A DNA stretch of 32,211 bases from Acidobacteriota bacterium (GTDB taxonomy: Bacteria > Acidobacteriota > Thermoanaerobaculia > Multivoradales > Multivoraceae): positions 1 to 32,211 of the forward strand of contig QQVD01000032.1 of assembly GCA_003388555.1 (NCBI GenBank), written 5' to 3'. A program made the position numbers and the translations under genes. Shown here in pieces: positions 16,642-24,604 of the stretch; position 1 is the stretch's first letter; every line of letters begins with the position of its first letter. The notes below the pieces were generated by a model, which did no database searches, was not told the DNA's origin, and worked only from the letters and a program-made list of their open reading frames with translations.

Positions 16642-18627
16642 ATGTCGAAATCCGGGCCCGGCAACGCCGGCGCAAGCCATCGTGGACGACGTCGGCGCTG
16701 CGTCGTGGTCAGCTGGCTCGCGGGTCTCGCCTGCATGCTCCTCGCGACCGTGCTCGAGGCCGCCCCTCAGGTCTACGTGCACCATACGGATGGCACCTGC
16801 GGCGGCCTCAGCCCCTGCTACCCGAACATCGATCAGGGCGTTCAGAACGTCGACAACGGCGGTGAGGTCATCGTGCTCTCCAACGGAGCAGACGCCGTGC
16901 TGCAGAACCGGGGAAAGACCGGACTGACGATTCGCGGCGACGTGCCGACGCGGACCATCACCGGCGGTGTGAACATCACCGGCGGCACCACCACCGGTTG
17001 GGAGTTCCGAGATCTCATCTTCACTGCCGGGATGCTGGTGAAGAACATCGCGACGTCGCTGACGATCGAGAATCTGACCACGACGGGCATGCAGATCGGT
17101 TCGTTCACCCAGGACACCAACGCCGCCATCGTGGTGCGCAACGTCACGATGGGGGGCAATCCGCAGGCGCTCATCTCGATCATCTCCGATCCCGGGGTCG
17201 ACATCGGCGGCTCGATCACCATCGAGGACTGCAACGACCTTCGCGCGATCAACATCATCAGCCTGGTCGCCGTCGGCGATCCCGCCGACATCACAGCGAA
17301 CGTGACCATCGCGAGGAACGACGTCTCCCACGGTCCGCGAATCATCGTGAACTCGAACGGCCCGGTCGGGACTGGCGAGATCAGCGGCACGATCCGTTTC
17401 GAGGAGAACACGATGTCGCCCTCGAACGGCAAGTTCGGTGTCAGCCACAACGGCAACGCGTCGGGCCCGATAACCGGCCACGTCATCGTTCGCGACAACG
17501 ACGCTGCCTGGCTCGCGGTGGTCTCCACCAACTCCCTCGGCGGTTCGATCGGCCAGGTCACTGTGGAACGCAACATCCTGCATGCGGTGGAGATCTCGTC
17601 TCGCGACGCGCCGCTCTTCGGACCGATCCTGGTGGATGACAACGAGATCGTCGACCGCGGCCTGGTGGAGCCGGTGCGGATCCAGGTGGACGGCGAACCG
17701 ATCCTCGGCAACGTGACGATCACCGACACCACCGGTTCCGCAGCCTTCATCGCGGTGCAGAACTTCGACACCAACGGTTCGGGCACCTGGCAGGTGGTCG
17801 ACAACGACGCCCTGCGCCTCGCGGTCGACTCCACCGGCGGATCGATCGCCGGCCCCATCACGGTCTCCGGCAACGTCCTGCCCCCGGCCAACGCCCCGAA
17901 CTCGTCGTTGACCGTGCGGACTCTGGCCGGTGGCGATCTCGGTCCCGGTCTCATCTCGGACAACGTGCTCGACACGATCCAGTTCGGGGTCGACGGTTCG
18001 CTGGCGGCGAACTTCAGGACGACGGCCAACGTGGTACGGGAGAACGCCAGCTTCATCGCCTCCGGAGCGGTGGGCCCCGGACTGCACATGGTCGACGGGA
18101 ACGACATCGACGGGCCCACCTACTTCGACGGAATGACCACGGACGCATCCTTCAATCGCTTCGGCGGGTTCGTGACCCGAGTGGCCGGGGCCTTCGTCGA
18201 CGCGACCAACAACTGGTGGGGGTGCAACGAAGGTCCTGGCGAGCCGGGCTGCGAGAGCTCGACTCCGAGCCTGCCTTCGGACCCGTGGCTCGTCCTGCGC
18301 AATCAGATGCTCTGCACCTCGGTGTCGAGCGGGACCATCGCCTTCGATCTCCTCGAGGCGTCGAACGGTACTCAGCCGGCTGGCAACAACACACCGGGAC
18401 TCGTCGATGTCTCCACGACCATAGGCACCGTGATGCCCGCCTCGGTTGCCCTGGTCGGGGGAGCAGGGCAGAGCCAGGTCGACTGGCCGGACGCCACCAT
18501 GCCGACCGTGTCGACACAGCTCGATTCCGAGGTGGTCGAATGGTCCGGAGAGTGCCAGGAGTTGATCTTCTCGGACGGGTTCGAGTCCGGCGATACGACC
18601 CTCTGGAGCACTTCCCAGGGCCGCTGA
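16642..18627 (+). CDS. Secreted parallel beta-helix protein with C-terminal FESGD motif
   Basis: Exported protein of 661 aa. A basic N-terminus and hydrophobic core (about residues 21-39) form a signal peptide, probably cut near LEA-AP. From about 45 to 530 there are many short strands separated by Asn/Gly/Asp turns (patterns such as 'I.GNV.I.DN', 'ITVSGNVL', 'VTIARNDV'), typical of right-handed parallel beta-helices, a fold used for polysaccharide binding or cleavage. DGTCGGLSPCYPNI and NNWWGCNEGPGEPGC supply probable disulfides. No lyase or hydrolase catalytic signature was identified. The last 24 residues include IFSDGFESGDTTLWS. ATG 16642 is used; the ribosome site is weak (AGAGGACCAAG). 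It lies between glycosyltransferase genes, suggesting a link to the surface glycan. Confidence 0.82.
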   Translation: MSKSGPGNAGASHRGRRRRCVVVSWLAGLACMLLATVLEAAPQVYVHHTDGTCGGLSPCYPNIDQGVQNVDNGGEVIVLSNGADAVLQNRGKTGLTIRGDVPTRTITGGVNITGGTTTGWEFRDLIFTAGMLVKNIATSLTIENLTTTGMQIGSFTQDTNAAIVVRNVTMGGNPQALISIISDPGVDIGGSITIEDCNDLRAINIISLVAVGDPADITANVTIARNDVSHGPRIIVNSNGPVGTGEISGTIRFEENTMSPSNGKFGVSHNGNASGPITGHVIVRDNDAAWLAVVSTNSLGGSIGQVTVERNILHAVEISSRDAPLFGPILVDDNEIVDRGLVEPVRIQVDGEPILGNVTITDTTGSAAFIAVQNFDTNGSGTWQVVDNDALRLAVDSTGGSIAGPITVSGNVLPPANAPNSSLTVRTLAGGDLGPGLISDNVLDTIQFGVDGSLAANFRTTANVVRENASFIASGAVGPGLHMVDGNDIDGPTYFDGMTTDASFNRFGGFVTRVAGAFVDATNNWWGCNEGPGEPGCESSTPSLPSDPWLVLRNQMLCTSVSSGTIAFDLLEASNGTQPAGNNTPGLVDVSTTIGTVMPASVALVGGAGQSQVDWPDATMPTVSTQLDSEVVEWSGECQELIFSDGFESGDTTLWSTSQGR

Positions 18628-18720
18628 GCTCTCGGCAGTCCAGGGGCGAGACGAAGTGACCGAACCGTTCGCCAACAACGGCGGGTCCCGCCGCGCCTCG
18701 ATTCGCCGGTAGGTCCTCGC

Positions 18721-19743
18721 GTGCGTGTCTGGATCGTCATCGTCCATCACCGCGGCGAACCCGTGCTGAGGAGCTGTCTCGAGGCGCTGTCGGGTGCCCG
18801 CGGCGTCGAAGCCGAGGTCGTCATCGTGCAGAACGGTGCCGAGGAGCCCGTGTCCGAGCAGCTGAGGAGGGACCACGACTTCCATCTCGTACCGCTTCCC
18901 GAGGGGGTGGGCTTCGGCGAGGCCAACAACCGGGGCATCACCTGGGCTTGCCGCAACCTCGGCGACGCGGACGCCTACTTCTTCCTCAACAACGACACAC
19001 GGGTCGAGCCCGACGCGCTGGCGCGGCTGGTGGAGGTGCTCGAGGAGCGTCCGGAGTGCGGCATCGTCGGCCCCTTCCTGCTCATCGACGGTTTTGCCGA
19101 CCACATCAACAGTCTCGGGCTCAACGTCACCGTGACCGCCGAGGCGTGGGACGAGGGGATCGGCCAGCAGCTTTCGGAGTACGAGGGCAGCATCCGCTCG
19201 CGGGAGGTGCTGGCGATCACCGGTGCGGCACTCCTGATCCGCGCCAGCTGCTACTCCGACGTGGGAGGGTGGTCGGAGCACTACGGCTTCTACCAGGAGG
19301 ACATCGACCTCTGCCTCAAGGCGAGGAGCCGAAGCTGGAGCGTGCGGCTCGAGACCGAAGCGCGGGTCCTCCACCAGATCTCCGCCAGCTCCGACGGGAT
19401 CAGCGACTTCAAGGTCCTTCTCTCCTGGCGCAATCGGTTCGTCCTCATGGTCAGTCGCTGGCCTTTGTTGGCTCTGCTTCGCTGGGTGCCCGAGTACTGG
19501 GCGCGGGAGGTTGCGGTGTTCCTGAAGCGCAGGTCCGTCGGTGCGCACCGGGACGCCGGGCTGCAGGCGAGGTCCTGGCTGGGAAGCCTGAAGCTGCTGC
19601 CGAGGGCTCTCTGGGAGCGGCGTCGCTCGGGATGGACAACGAGCTGGTGGCGGATGATGCGGGCTCGCGGCACGGTGCCGGTCATCACGCTCCCTGCCAA
19701 GCCGACCGAAGGAAGGCGGGTGGCGACAGAGGAGGCGGTCTAG
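18721..19743 (+). CDS. GT2 family glycosyltransferase (rhamnosyltransferase-like)
   Basis: Predicted inverting GT-A glycosyltransferase of 340 aa. It begins with VWIVIVHHRGEPVLRSCLEAL, the GT2 nucleotide-binding start, continues with VVIVQNGAEE and GFGEANNRGI, and has the metal-binding loop FFLNNDTRVEPDAL (about residues 88-101), where the DxD is NDT as in many rhamnosyltransferase-like enzymes. The acceptor-side motif YGFYQEDIDLCLKAR (about 197-211) supplies the ED catalytic-base segment. The C-terminal part is basic with one hydrophobic patch (LLALLRWVPEYW). Start is GTG 18721 after a moderate TAGGTC site. The next glycosyltransferase starts 2 bases after its stop, so the two are co-translated. 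Confidence 0.9.
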   Translation: MRVWIVIVHHRGEPVLRSCLEALSGARGVEAEVVIVQNGAEEPVSEQLRRDHDFHLVPLPEGVGFGEANNRGITWACRNLGDADAYFFLNNDTRVEPDALARLVEVLEERPECGIVGPFLLIDGFADHINSLGLNVTVTAEAWDEGIGQQLSEYEGSIRSREVLAITGAALLIRASCYSDVGGWSEHYGFYQEDIDLCLKARSRSWSVRLETEARVLHQISASSDGISDFKVLLSWRNRFVLMVSRWPLLALLRWVPEYWAREVAVFLKRRSVGAHRDAGLQARSWLGSLKLLPRALWERRRSGWTTSWWRMMRARGTVPVITLPAKPTEGRRVATEEAV

Positions 19744-19745
19744 CA

Positions 19746-21068
19746 GTGCGCGCGCGCGTCCTCGTGGTCGGCGTCGGACCACTTCCCTTCGAGGCCACTC
19801 GTTCGAATCCCGCCGTCGGGATCCGGTCGTGGCAGCTCGCCGACGCTGCGAGCCGCTCCGGAGCGCAGGTCGATCTGGTCTTGATGCCGGCGCCCGGCGC
19901 CTACGGCGAGCACACTCCCAGGGCCGTCGAAGAGAGGTCCGGGGTACGGATCCGACGCCTGCCCCTTGGGAGCTTCGACGACTGGCGGGCGGTCGCCGCG
20001 GCCGCCGGTGGCCAGGCCCACGACGCGGTGATCGGCGCCACGATCCACGGCGCCTTCGCCGCGGCCCGCGCCGTGGTGCGGGGAGGCGCAACGCCCTTCT
20101 GGGCCGATCAGTTCGGCCACGCCATGGCCGAGGCTCAGGTGAAGGCCCACAGCGACGAAGAGGACCGGGTGCTGCGCTACTTCCGGCGTCGGGTGCGTCG
20201 GGTCTCGGCGATCGCCGACCGCTTCTCGGTCGTCTCCAGGTCGCAGCTCTTCGCCTGTGTCGGAGAGCTCGGTCTGCTCGGTCGCCTGAACAGGCACACC
20301 TTCGGAGAGCGCCTGGTGGAAGTCGTACCCTGTCCGGTGGTCGACACAGAGTCGCTGCGGCCGAGCGAGTCCGATCCGGACCAGCAGGCCGAATTCGTCG
20401 TGCTGTGGAGCGGCAGCTTCAACGCGTGGTCCGACGTCGAGACTCTCTTCACCGGTGTCGACGGTGCGATGCGGCGCGACCCTCGCATCCGCTTCCGCTG
20501 CACCGGGGGCGAGGTGCCCGGCCAGTCGACCGGCGCCTACCGCCGCTTCGCCAGTCTCGTCGCCGCAAGCGACCAGAGAGAGCGCTTCGAGATGCTCGGC
20601 TGGGTCGATCCCGCAAAGCTGCAGTCGGTGCTCACTGGTTCGGACCTCGGTCTGGTCGTCGAGCACCAGAGCTACGAGGGAGAGCTCGGCAGCAAGAACC
20701 GTCTGCTCGAATGGGCGACGTGTGGGCTGCCGATCCTCTGTAATCCGATCGGGGACTTTCCTGCCGAGCTGACACGGCGGGGTGGCGCGCTGTCGTTCAC
20801 GGCCGGGTCGGGCGAAGAGCTCGCCGACCGTCTCGTGTGGGCGGCGGGGAACCGTGACGCACTGCAGCAGCAGGCGTGCAGGGCTCGGGAGCTCGTTCTG
20901 CAGTCCTATCGGATGGAGGACACGACGTCGGCTGTGGTCGCGTGGTGTAGTTCCCCGTGCCGCGCCGGTGACGCGGCTCTCGTCCGGCGCCGGAGCCTTC
21001 TCGCCTCGCTGGCAGACTGGGCGGAGGCGCTGCGCCGAGGCTTGGCTGCCACTAGCCGGCCTTCCTGA
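19746..21068 (+). CDS. GT4-like glycosyltransferase, paralogue of the gene at 14951
   Basis: 440-aa GT-B type glycosyltransferase. Start GTG 19746 is 2 bases after the GT2 stop, giving VRARVLVVGVGPLPFEA. It shares with the minus-strand enzyme at 14951-16405 the PLP(F/T)E start, the segment WADQFGHAMAEAQVKA, the segment FSVVSRSQ, the 'GRLNRHTFG' region and the C-terminal half VVLWSGSFNAWSD ... ELGSKNRLLEWATCGLPILCN, so the two are paralogues. It lacks that enzyme's basic C-terminal tail. Its 3' end overlaps the convergent methyltransferase gene by 17 bases. Donor and acceptor are unknown. Confidence 0.82.
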   Translation: MRARVLVVGVGPLPFEATRSNPAVGIRSWQLADAASRSGAQVDLVLMPAPGAYGEHTPRAVEERSGVRIRRLPLGSFDDWRAVAAAAGGQAHDAVIGATIHGAFAAARAVVRGGATPFWADQFGHAMAEAQVKAHSDEEDRVLRYFRRRVRRVSAIADRFSVVSRSQLFACVGELGLLGRLNRHTFGERLVEVVPCPVVDTESLRPSESDPDQQAEFVVLWSGSFNAWSDVETLFTGVDGAMRRDPRIRFRCTGGEVPGQSTGAYRRFASLVAASDQRERFEMLGWVDPAKLQSVLTGSDLGLVVEHQSYEGELGSKNRLLEWATCGLPILCNPIGDFPAELTRRGGALSFTAGSGEELADRLVWAAGNRDALQQQACRARELVLQSYRMEDTTSAVVAWCSSPCRAGDAALVRRRSLLASLADWAEALRRGLAATSRPS

Positions 21069-22137
21069 GCACCACCAGATCCTGGTTGGCGGCCACACCG
21101 TCGACGAACTCGACGACCTCGAAGTAGCGCCCCCACTCCCGGCGCACGTAGTCGCGGGAATGGATCACGTCGATGTAGTAGGTGTCGTTCTCGATCACCT
21201 CGTCGAGCGCGACGTTGCGTCCGGTGATCACAAAGCCGTCGCGTTCCACCTGCCGAACGAGGGCCCCCGGAGGCCGGTAGAGTCCCATCTGGGACAGGCC
21301 CTGGATCGACATCAGGAGCAGCGCCCCGGGAGCGGCGACGCGGTGCAGCTCGTCCAGCCAGGCGAACTGATGCGCCTCGCTCAGGTGGGTGAACACCGAG
21401 ATGCCGACCAGGAGATCGAAATGCCCCGACGGCAGTTCGGTGGGTGGCTGCAGCGGCAGGCGCTCGAAACGCCCGTGAGCCAGGTTCTCGCGACACCAAC
21501 GGATGTTGTCGGGGTCGATGTCGGTGCCCCAGAGCTCGACATGGGGCCACCTGTGGAAGTGACGTGCGAATCGTCCCGATCCGCAGCCCCAGTCCAGGAC
21601 CCGTCGGCGGGTGGCCAGGGTCGCTTCGTAGCGCTCACCGAGGAGCGTGTCGAAGCGGTCGACCAGCGATGCACCGCCGAGCAGGTAGTTCGTCGAGTCC
21701 TCCGCTCCGATGACTCGACTGATCCGCACTCCGTCAGGGACCGGGATGCTGTCGTCGGCCGGGTTGGGGAACGACCACGAACGGAGCCGCGATTCGAGTG
21801 TCGATTCGCCTTCGGGGCAGAACTCGAGACGGGCGAGGCCATCGCGGAAGAGGCCGTCGGCGCTGCCGGTCCGGCAGCGGAAGCGCGCTCTGGCGGCTTG
21901 TGGCAGCGGCCAGAAGTGGGAGCCGAGGTCCGGGCTCGGCTGCGGGAACTCGATCTCCTCGAACGGCCTGCCTCCGACCAGGAAGGTGCCGGTGGCCGTC
22001 TCGTCCGGGGGGATCGCCCAGCCGGTGATCTCCATGCCTTCGGCCACGGTGACTCGGTCGACGAGCCACTGGATGTTCTTCGCGCAGGCTCGCAGATAGC
22101 GCTCTTCGAGCGCCCGATCGGCATCGTTGCTCGGCAC
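21052..22137 (-). CDS. SAM-dependent methyltransferase with N-terminal beta-sandwich-like domain
   Basis: 361-aa protein. The C-terminal half is a class I methyltransferase: motif I VLDWGCGSGRFARHF (about 182-196), acidic loop WGTDIDPDNIRWC, motif IV HFDLLVGISVFTHLSE and LHRVAAPGALLLMSIQG. The first 150 residues hold a separate domain (MEITGWAIPPDETATGTF and the following FLVGGRPFEEIEF), a beta-rich pattern like the 'GWA' sugar-associated modules found next to glycan methyltransferases and glycosyltransferases. Start is GTG 22137, with no strong ribosome site. It converges on the upstream glycosyltransferase with a 17-base overlap of coding ends. Methylation of a surface glycan or its precursor is a reasonable inference. 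Confidence 0.82.
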   Translation of the reverse strand: MPSNDADRALEERYLRACAKNIQWLVDRVTVAEGMEITGWAIPPDETATGTFLVGGRPFEEIEFPQPSPDLGSHFWPLPQAARARFRCRTGSADGLFRDGLARLEFCPEGESTLESRLRSWSFPNPADDSIPVPDGVRISRVIGAEDSTNYLLGGASLVDRFDTLLGERYEATLATRRRVLDWGCGSGRFARHFHRWPHVELWGTDIDPDNIRWCRENLAHGRFERLPLQPPTELPSGHFDLLVGISVFTHLSEAHQFAWLDELHRVAAPGALLLMSIQGLSQMGLYRPPGALVRQVERDGFVITGRNVALDEVIENDTYYIDVIHSRDYVRREWGRYFEVVEFVDGVAANQDLVVLRKAG

Positions 22138-22164
22138 TTCAGTGTCCTCGGGGCATCGTAAAGA

Positions 22165-22203
22165 CGAAGACGGTTCCTGAAGCGCCAGGCTCCAGGAACC
22201 GTC
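22165..22203 (-). terminator. Intrinsic terminator of the small secreted protein gene
   Basis: Read on the minus strand, GACGGTTCCTG pairs perfectly with CAGGAACCGTC (22169-22179 and 22193-22203, 11 bp). The stem continues through a G-U pair and three more pairs (AGC/GCT) to a 5-base loop. It is followed by TTCGTCTTT, a U-rich tail. This is the best intrinsic terminator in the window and ends transcription from 22997. Confidence 0.8.
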
Positions 22204-22271
22204 GGGAGGCGCTCCACCCGTTGGCCGAGACTCGGGCCGCGGGCGGAGAGCGGGTCGTTGGCGCTAGGGGC

Positions 22272-22997
22272 CTACGGGGCCATCGTGCGGAACGAAGCGA
22301 ACTCGTCGACGTAGAAGCTGCCGTTCTCGCCGGCGTTGAACGGGTTGATCGCCAGGTTGCCGAGGCGAACGAACTGGGTCGGGATCTCGAAGTTGTTGGC
22401 CGGAGCCGTCGAGTAGGCGGGATCGCCGTGCGGCGGGCAGGCTGCGCCGACCGCGACGACTGCGAGACCACCCTCACCGGCGCCGGCAGGGGTCGTCGAG
22501 TTCTCGATGTAACCACAGATCTTGCGCGGGTTGTTGTCGGGCACGCCACCGGTGGTGAAGTACTGGGCCGCGGTGCCGACGATGCCGCACTGATTCGTCA
22601 TCAGCGTCATGCGCACCCCGGGATACTCGGAGTTCGCACCACCGAAGACGGCGAAGACACGTGCCGGGAACACCGGGATGTTGGGGTTCAGCGGGCACGG
22701 GTTGCCCGGGTTGTTCGGCCGCGGGTTGTTGGCGTAGGCGCCGAACAGGCTGAAGCGGAACTGCGCGCTCGAGGTGAGGCCGAGCTGGTTCGGGTCATAG
22801 AGGAACTCGAACCGGTAGACAGTCTCGCTGTTGGGGGTGTCGTCCTGCACGTAGGCGACCGACGTGTTGTCGTGGATCACCTCGAGACCGTTGGTGGTCC
22901 CGTTGAGGGCTGCGGTGGCGTTGACGTCGAGCGAGTCTGCGCCGGCGAACGACGCCGCCAGCGCCAGCACGGCGAGGGCGAGGAGGATGCGCTTCAT
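22272..22997 (-). CDS. Small secreted protein of unknown function
   Basis: 241-aa exported protein I do not assign to a named family. Residues 1-20 (MKRILLALAVLALAASFAGA) are a clear signal peptide. The mature part is Asn/Pro/Gly-rich with short beta-strand patterns (ETVYRFEFLYDPNQLGL, AQFRFSLFGAY, FYVDEFASFRTM) suggesting a beta-sandwich like a lectin/LamG fold. Four Cys sit in loops (NPCPLNP, NQCGIVG, KICGYIE, GAACPPHG), possibly two disulfides. AGGAGA lies 7 bases before ATG 22997. It is a single-gene transcript: its own terminator follows at 22165-22203 and 176 bases separate it from the upstream operon. It may be an abundant envelope or extracellular component; that is inference. Confidence 0.75.
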   Translation of the reverse strand: MKRILLALAVLALAASFAGADSLDVNATAALNGTTNGLEVIHDNTSVAYVQDDTPNSETVYRFEFLYDPNQLGLTSSAQFRFSLFGAYANNPRPNNPGNPCPLNPNIPVFPARVFAVFGGANSEYPGVRMTLMTNQCGIVGTAAQYFTTGGVPDNNPRKICGYIENSTTPAGAGEGGLAVVAVGAACPPHGDPAYSTAPANNFEIPTQFVRLGNLAINPFNAGENGSFYVDEFASFRTMAP

Positions 22998-23173
22998 GGT
23001 TGTCTCCTGGTCGGCTGTTGGTGAACTGCGTGGGCCTTTCGCCCGTTCCTACATCCCTAGTCGATTGACCGCGATCTTCGTTACGGGGAATCTCTGGCCG
23101 GATCGTGAGATCGTAGCCGCCCTGCCACGGTTGCTCGTTCTCCGGCGGCCCTTCGCCATCCCTCTGCCGTCTC

Positions 23174-24604
23174 TCAGTTACCCGAGAGGTAGCCGAGCGC
23201 TTCCAGCTGCTTCCTGGCTTCTTCGTCGAGCTCGATCGCGGGCGGCGCGGAATCGGTCGGCGCAGCGGCACGCGCCGCACGCTGGAGGATGTCGCGGTAG
23301 ACATCGAGCTCTCCGTCTCCGTCGGAGGTCTTGGGATTTCGTTCCTCGGGGTCCGAAAGCAGGTCGTAGAACAGCTCGACGTCGTCTGCTCTGGAGATCA
23401 GCTTCTTCCGCTGCAGGACGAGGGCCGAGGCATCCGGGCCGTAGGCTGGAGACTGAGCAAGGATCGGACGACGTGGGCAGCGCACCTCGCCGCCGGCCGA
23501 TTCTCGGGCGAGGCCCGCCAGGCTACGTCCCTGCATCGAATCGGGTTGGGCGACGCCGACCAGATCGAGGACCGTCGGGGCGACATCGATCAACCCCACC
23601 TCGCAGTCGCTCTCTCCGCCATCCGGCAGATTCGGGCCGCTGAAGAGCAGAGGAACCGAGAGGAGCTCCTCGAACATGGTATGGCCGTGGCCGATCCCCC
23701 AGAGATCTCTCGGGTCCCCGCCGAGCTCACGCCCGATGGTCGCGTGGTCCCAGAACTCCTCACCATGGTCAGAGGTCACGACGACGAGGGTCGAATCGCC
23801 GTCGGGCAGGCCGGGGAGCGCGTCGAGCAGTCGGCCGACCTCCTCGTCGAGGTAGCGCAGGGCGCCGTCGTAGAGGGCGACCTTGTGCTCGCGGTAGGCG
23901 ACGAAGTCCGGATCCGACAGGTTCTCGACTCTGGAGTGCCTCCAGGCGCGATGTATGTCGGACCTCGGCCCGTGCTCCGGGTCCACCGGGAAGTACTCGA
24001 AGAACTCCGCCGGCGGTTCGATGGGCTCGTGCAGGTCCATGTACTGGAGGTAGAGGAAGAACGGCCGGTCGTCGCCCTCCGCCAGCCACTGCAGAGCCGC
24101 GTCATTCAGCTCCGTAGCGCTGCGTCGCGTCGAGGTCGCCTGGTCGAAGCCGTCGTGGAAACGACCGCGGAGGAACGGGTTCGCCGACAGGAGCATCGTT
24201 CGGTAGCCGGCAGACGAGAGCGCCTGCGCCAGAGTGGTCGCTCCAGGCTGGATGTCGCTCGGCGGTGTCTTGGCGAGGTTGCGATCGAAGTCCCCGCTCA
24301 GGCCCGCGAGATGCTGCGAAGGGAGCAGAGAAGTCAGGAGCGTGGCGGTGGCGGGGACGGTCCATGGGGAGTGGGTGTAGGCGCGCGAGAACACCACGCC
24401 GCCGTCGGCGAGTGCGTCGAGATTGGGCGTCGTCGGCCGCTCGTATCCCCAGCGGCCGACATGGTCGGCCCGCAGAGTGTCCAGGCAGAGCACGACGACG
24501 TTGAGTCTGCGCTCCGGCTCTGGAGGCGCCGGTCGGCAGCTCCCGACCAGCATGGCGAGGACGCAGCCTACGAGCAGGACCCTCGCCGCCTGCCCAGCGG
24601 TCAA
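23174..24604 (-). CDS. Sulfatase-like (alkaline phosphatase superfamily) lipoprotein without formylglycine motif
   Basis: 476-aa exported hydrolase or transferase. The signal ends in lipobox VGSC (Cys about 23). The sulfatase/phosphatase fold is shown by NVVVLCLDTLRADHVG, RPTTPNLDALADGGVVF, the metal-ligand segment VVVTSDHGEEF and GHGHTMFEELLSVPLLF. At the nucleophile site, where sulfatases have C/S-x-P-S-R, it reads T82-V-P-A-T86, so the formylglycine Cys/Ser and the Arg are both absent; Thr could be the nucleophile, as in phosphoethanolamine transferases and some phosphodiesterases. The tail RKQLEALGYLSG is typical of this subgroup. The start is TTG 24604, overlapping the upstream gene's TGA, with GGAAGAGG before it. 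It is last in the murQ operon. Confidence 0.82.
   Translation of the reverse strand: MTAGQAARVLLVGCVLAMLVGSCRPAPPEPERRLNVVVLCLDTLRADHVGRWGYERPTTPNLDALADGGVVFSRAYTHSPWTVPATATLLTSLLPSQHLAGLSGDFDRNLAKTPPSDIQPGATTLAQALSSAGYRTMLLSANPFLRGRFHDGFDQATSTRRSATELNDAALQWLAEGDDRPFFLYLQYMDLHEPIEPPAEFFEYFPVDPEHGPRSDIHRAWRHSRVENLSDPDFVAYREHKVALYDGALRYLDEEVGRLLDALPGLPDGDSTLVVVTSDHGEEFWDHATIGRELGGDPRDLWGIGHGHTMFEELLSVPLLFSGPNLPDGGESDCEVGLIDVAPTVLDLVGVAQPDSMQGRSLAGLARESAGGEVRCPRRPILAQSPAYGPDASALVLQRKKLISRADDVELFYDLLSDPEERNPKTSDGDGELDVYRDILQRAARAAAPTDSAPPAIELDEEARKQLEALGYLSGN

Noticed and set aside
16406-16675. Longer N-terminus of the minus-strand glycosyltransferase
   Set aside because: The upstream 90 codons are non-family-like, would overlap the divergent beta-helix gene, and the paralogue at 19746 starts at the equivalent of GTG 16405.
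18679-18693. Terminator between the beta-helix and GT2 genes
   Set aside because: CGGCGG and CCGCCG form a short 6-bp stem with a 3-base loop, but there is no U tract and such GC palindromes are frequent here.
16537-20091. Minus-strand open frame of over 1,100 codons antisense to the beta-helix and GT2 genes
   Set aside because: Low-complexity Arg/His/Asp/Val composition, no domain resemblance, and the plus strand holds two clear proteins with signal peptide and GT2 motifs. High GC makes long antisense frames common.
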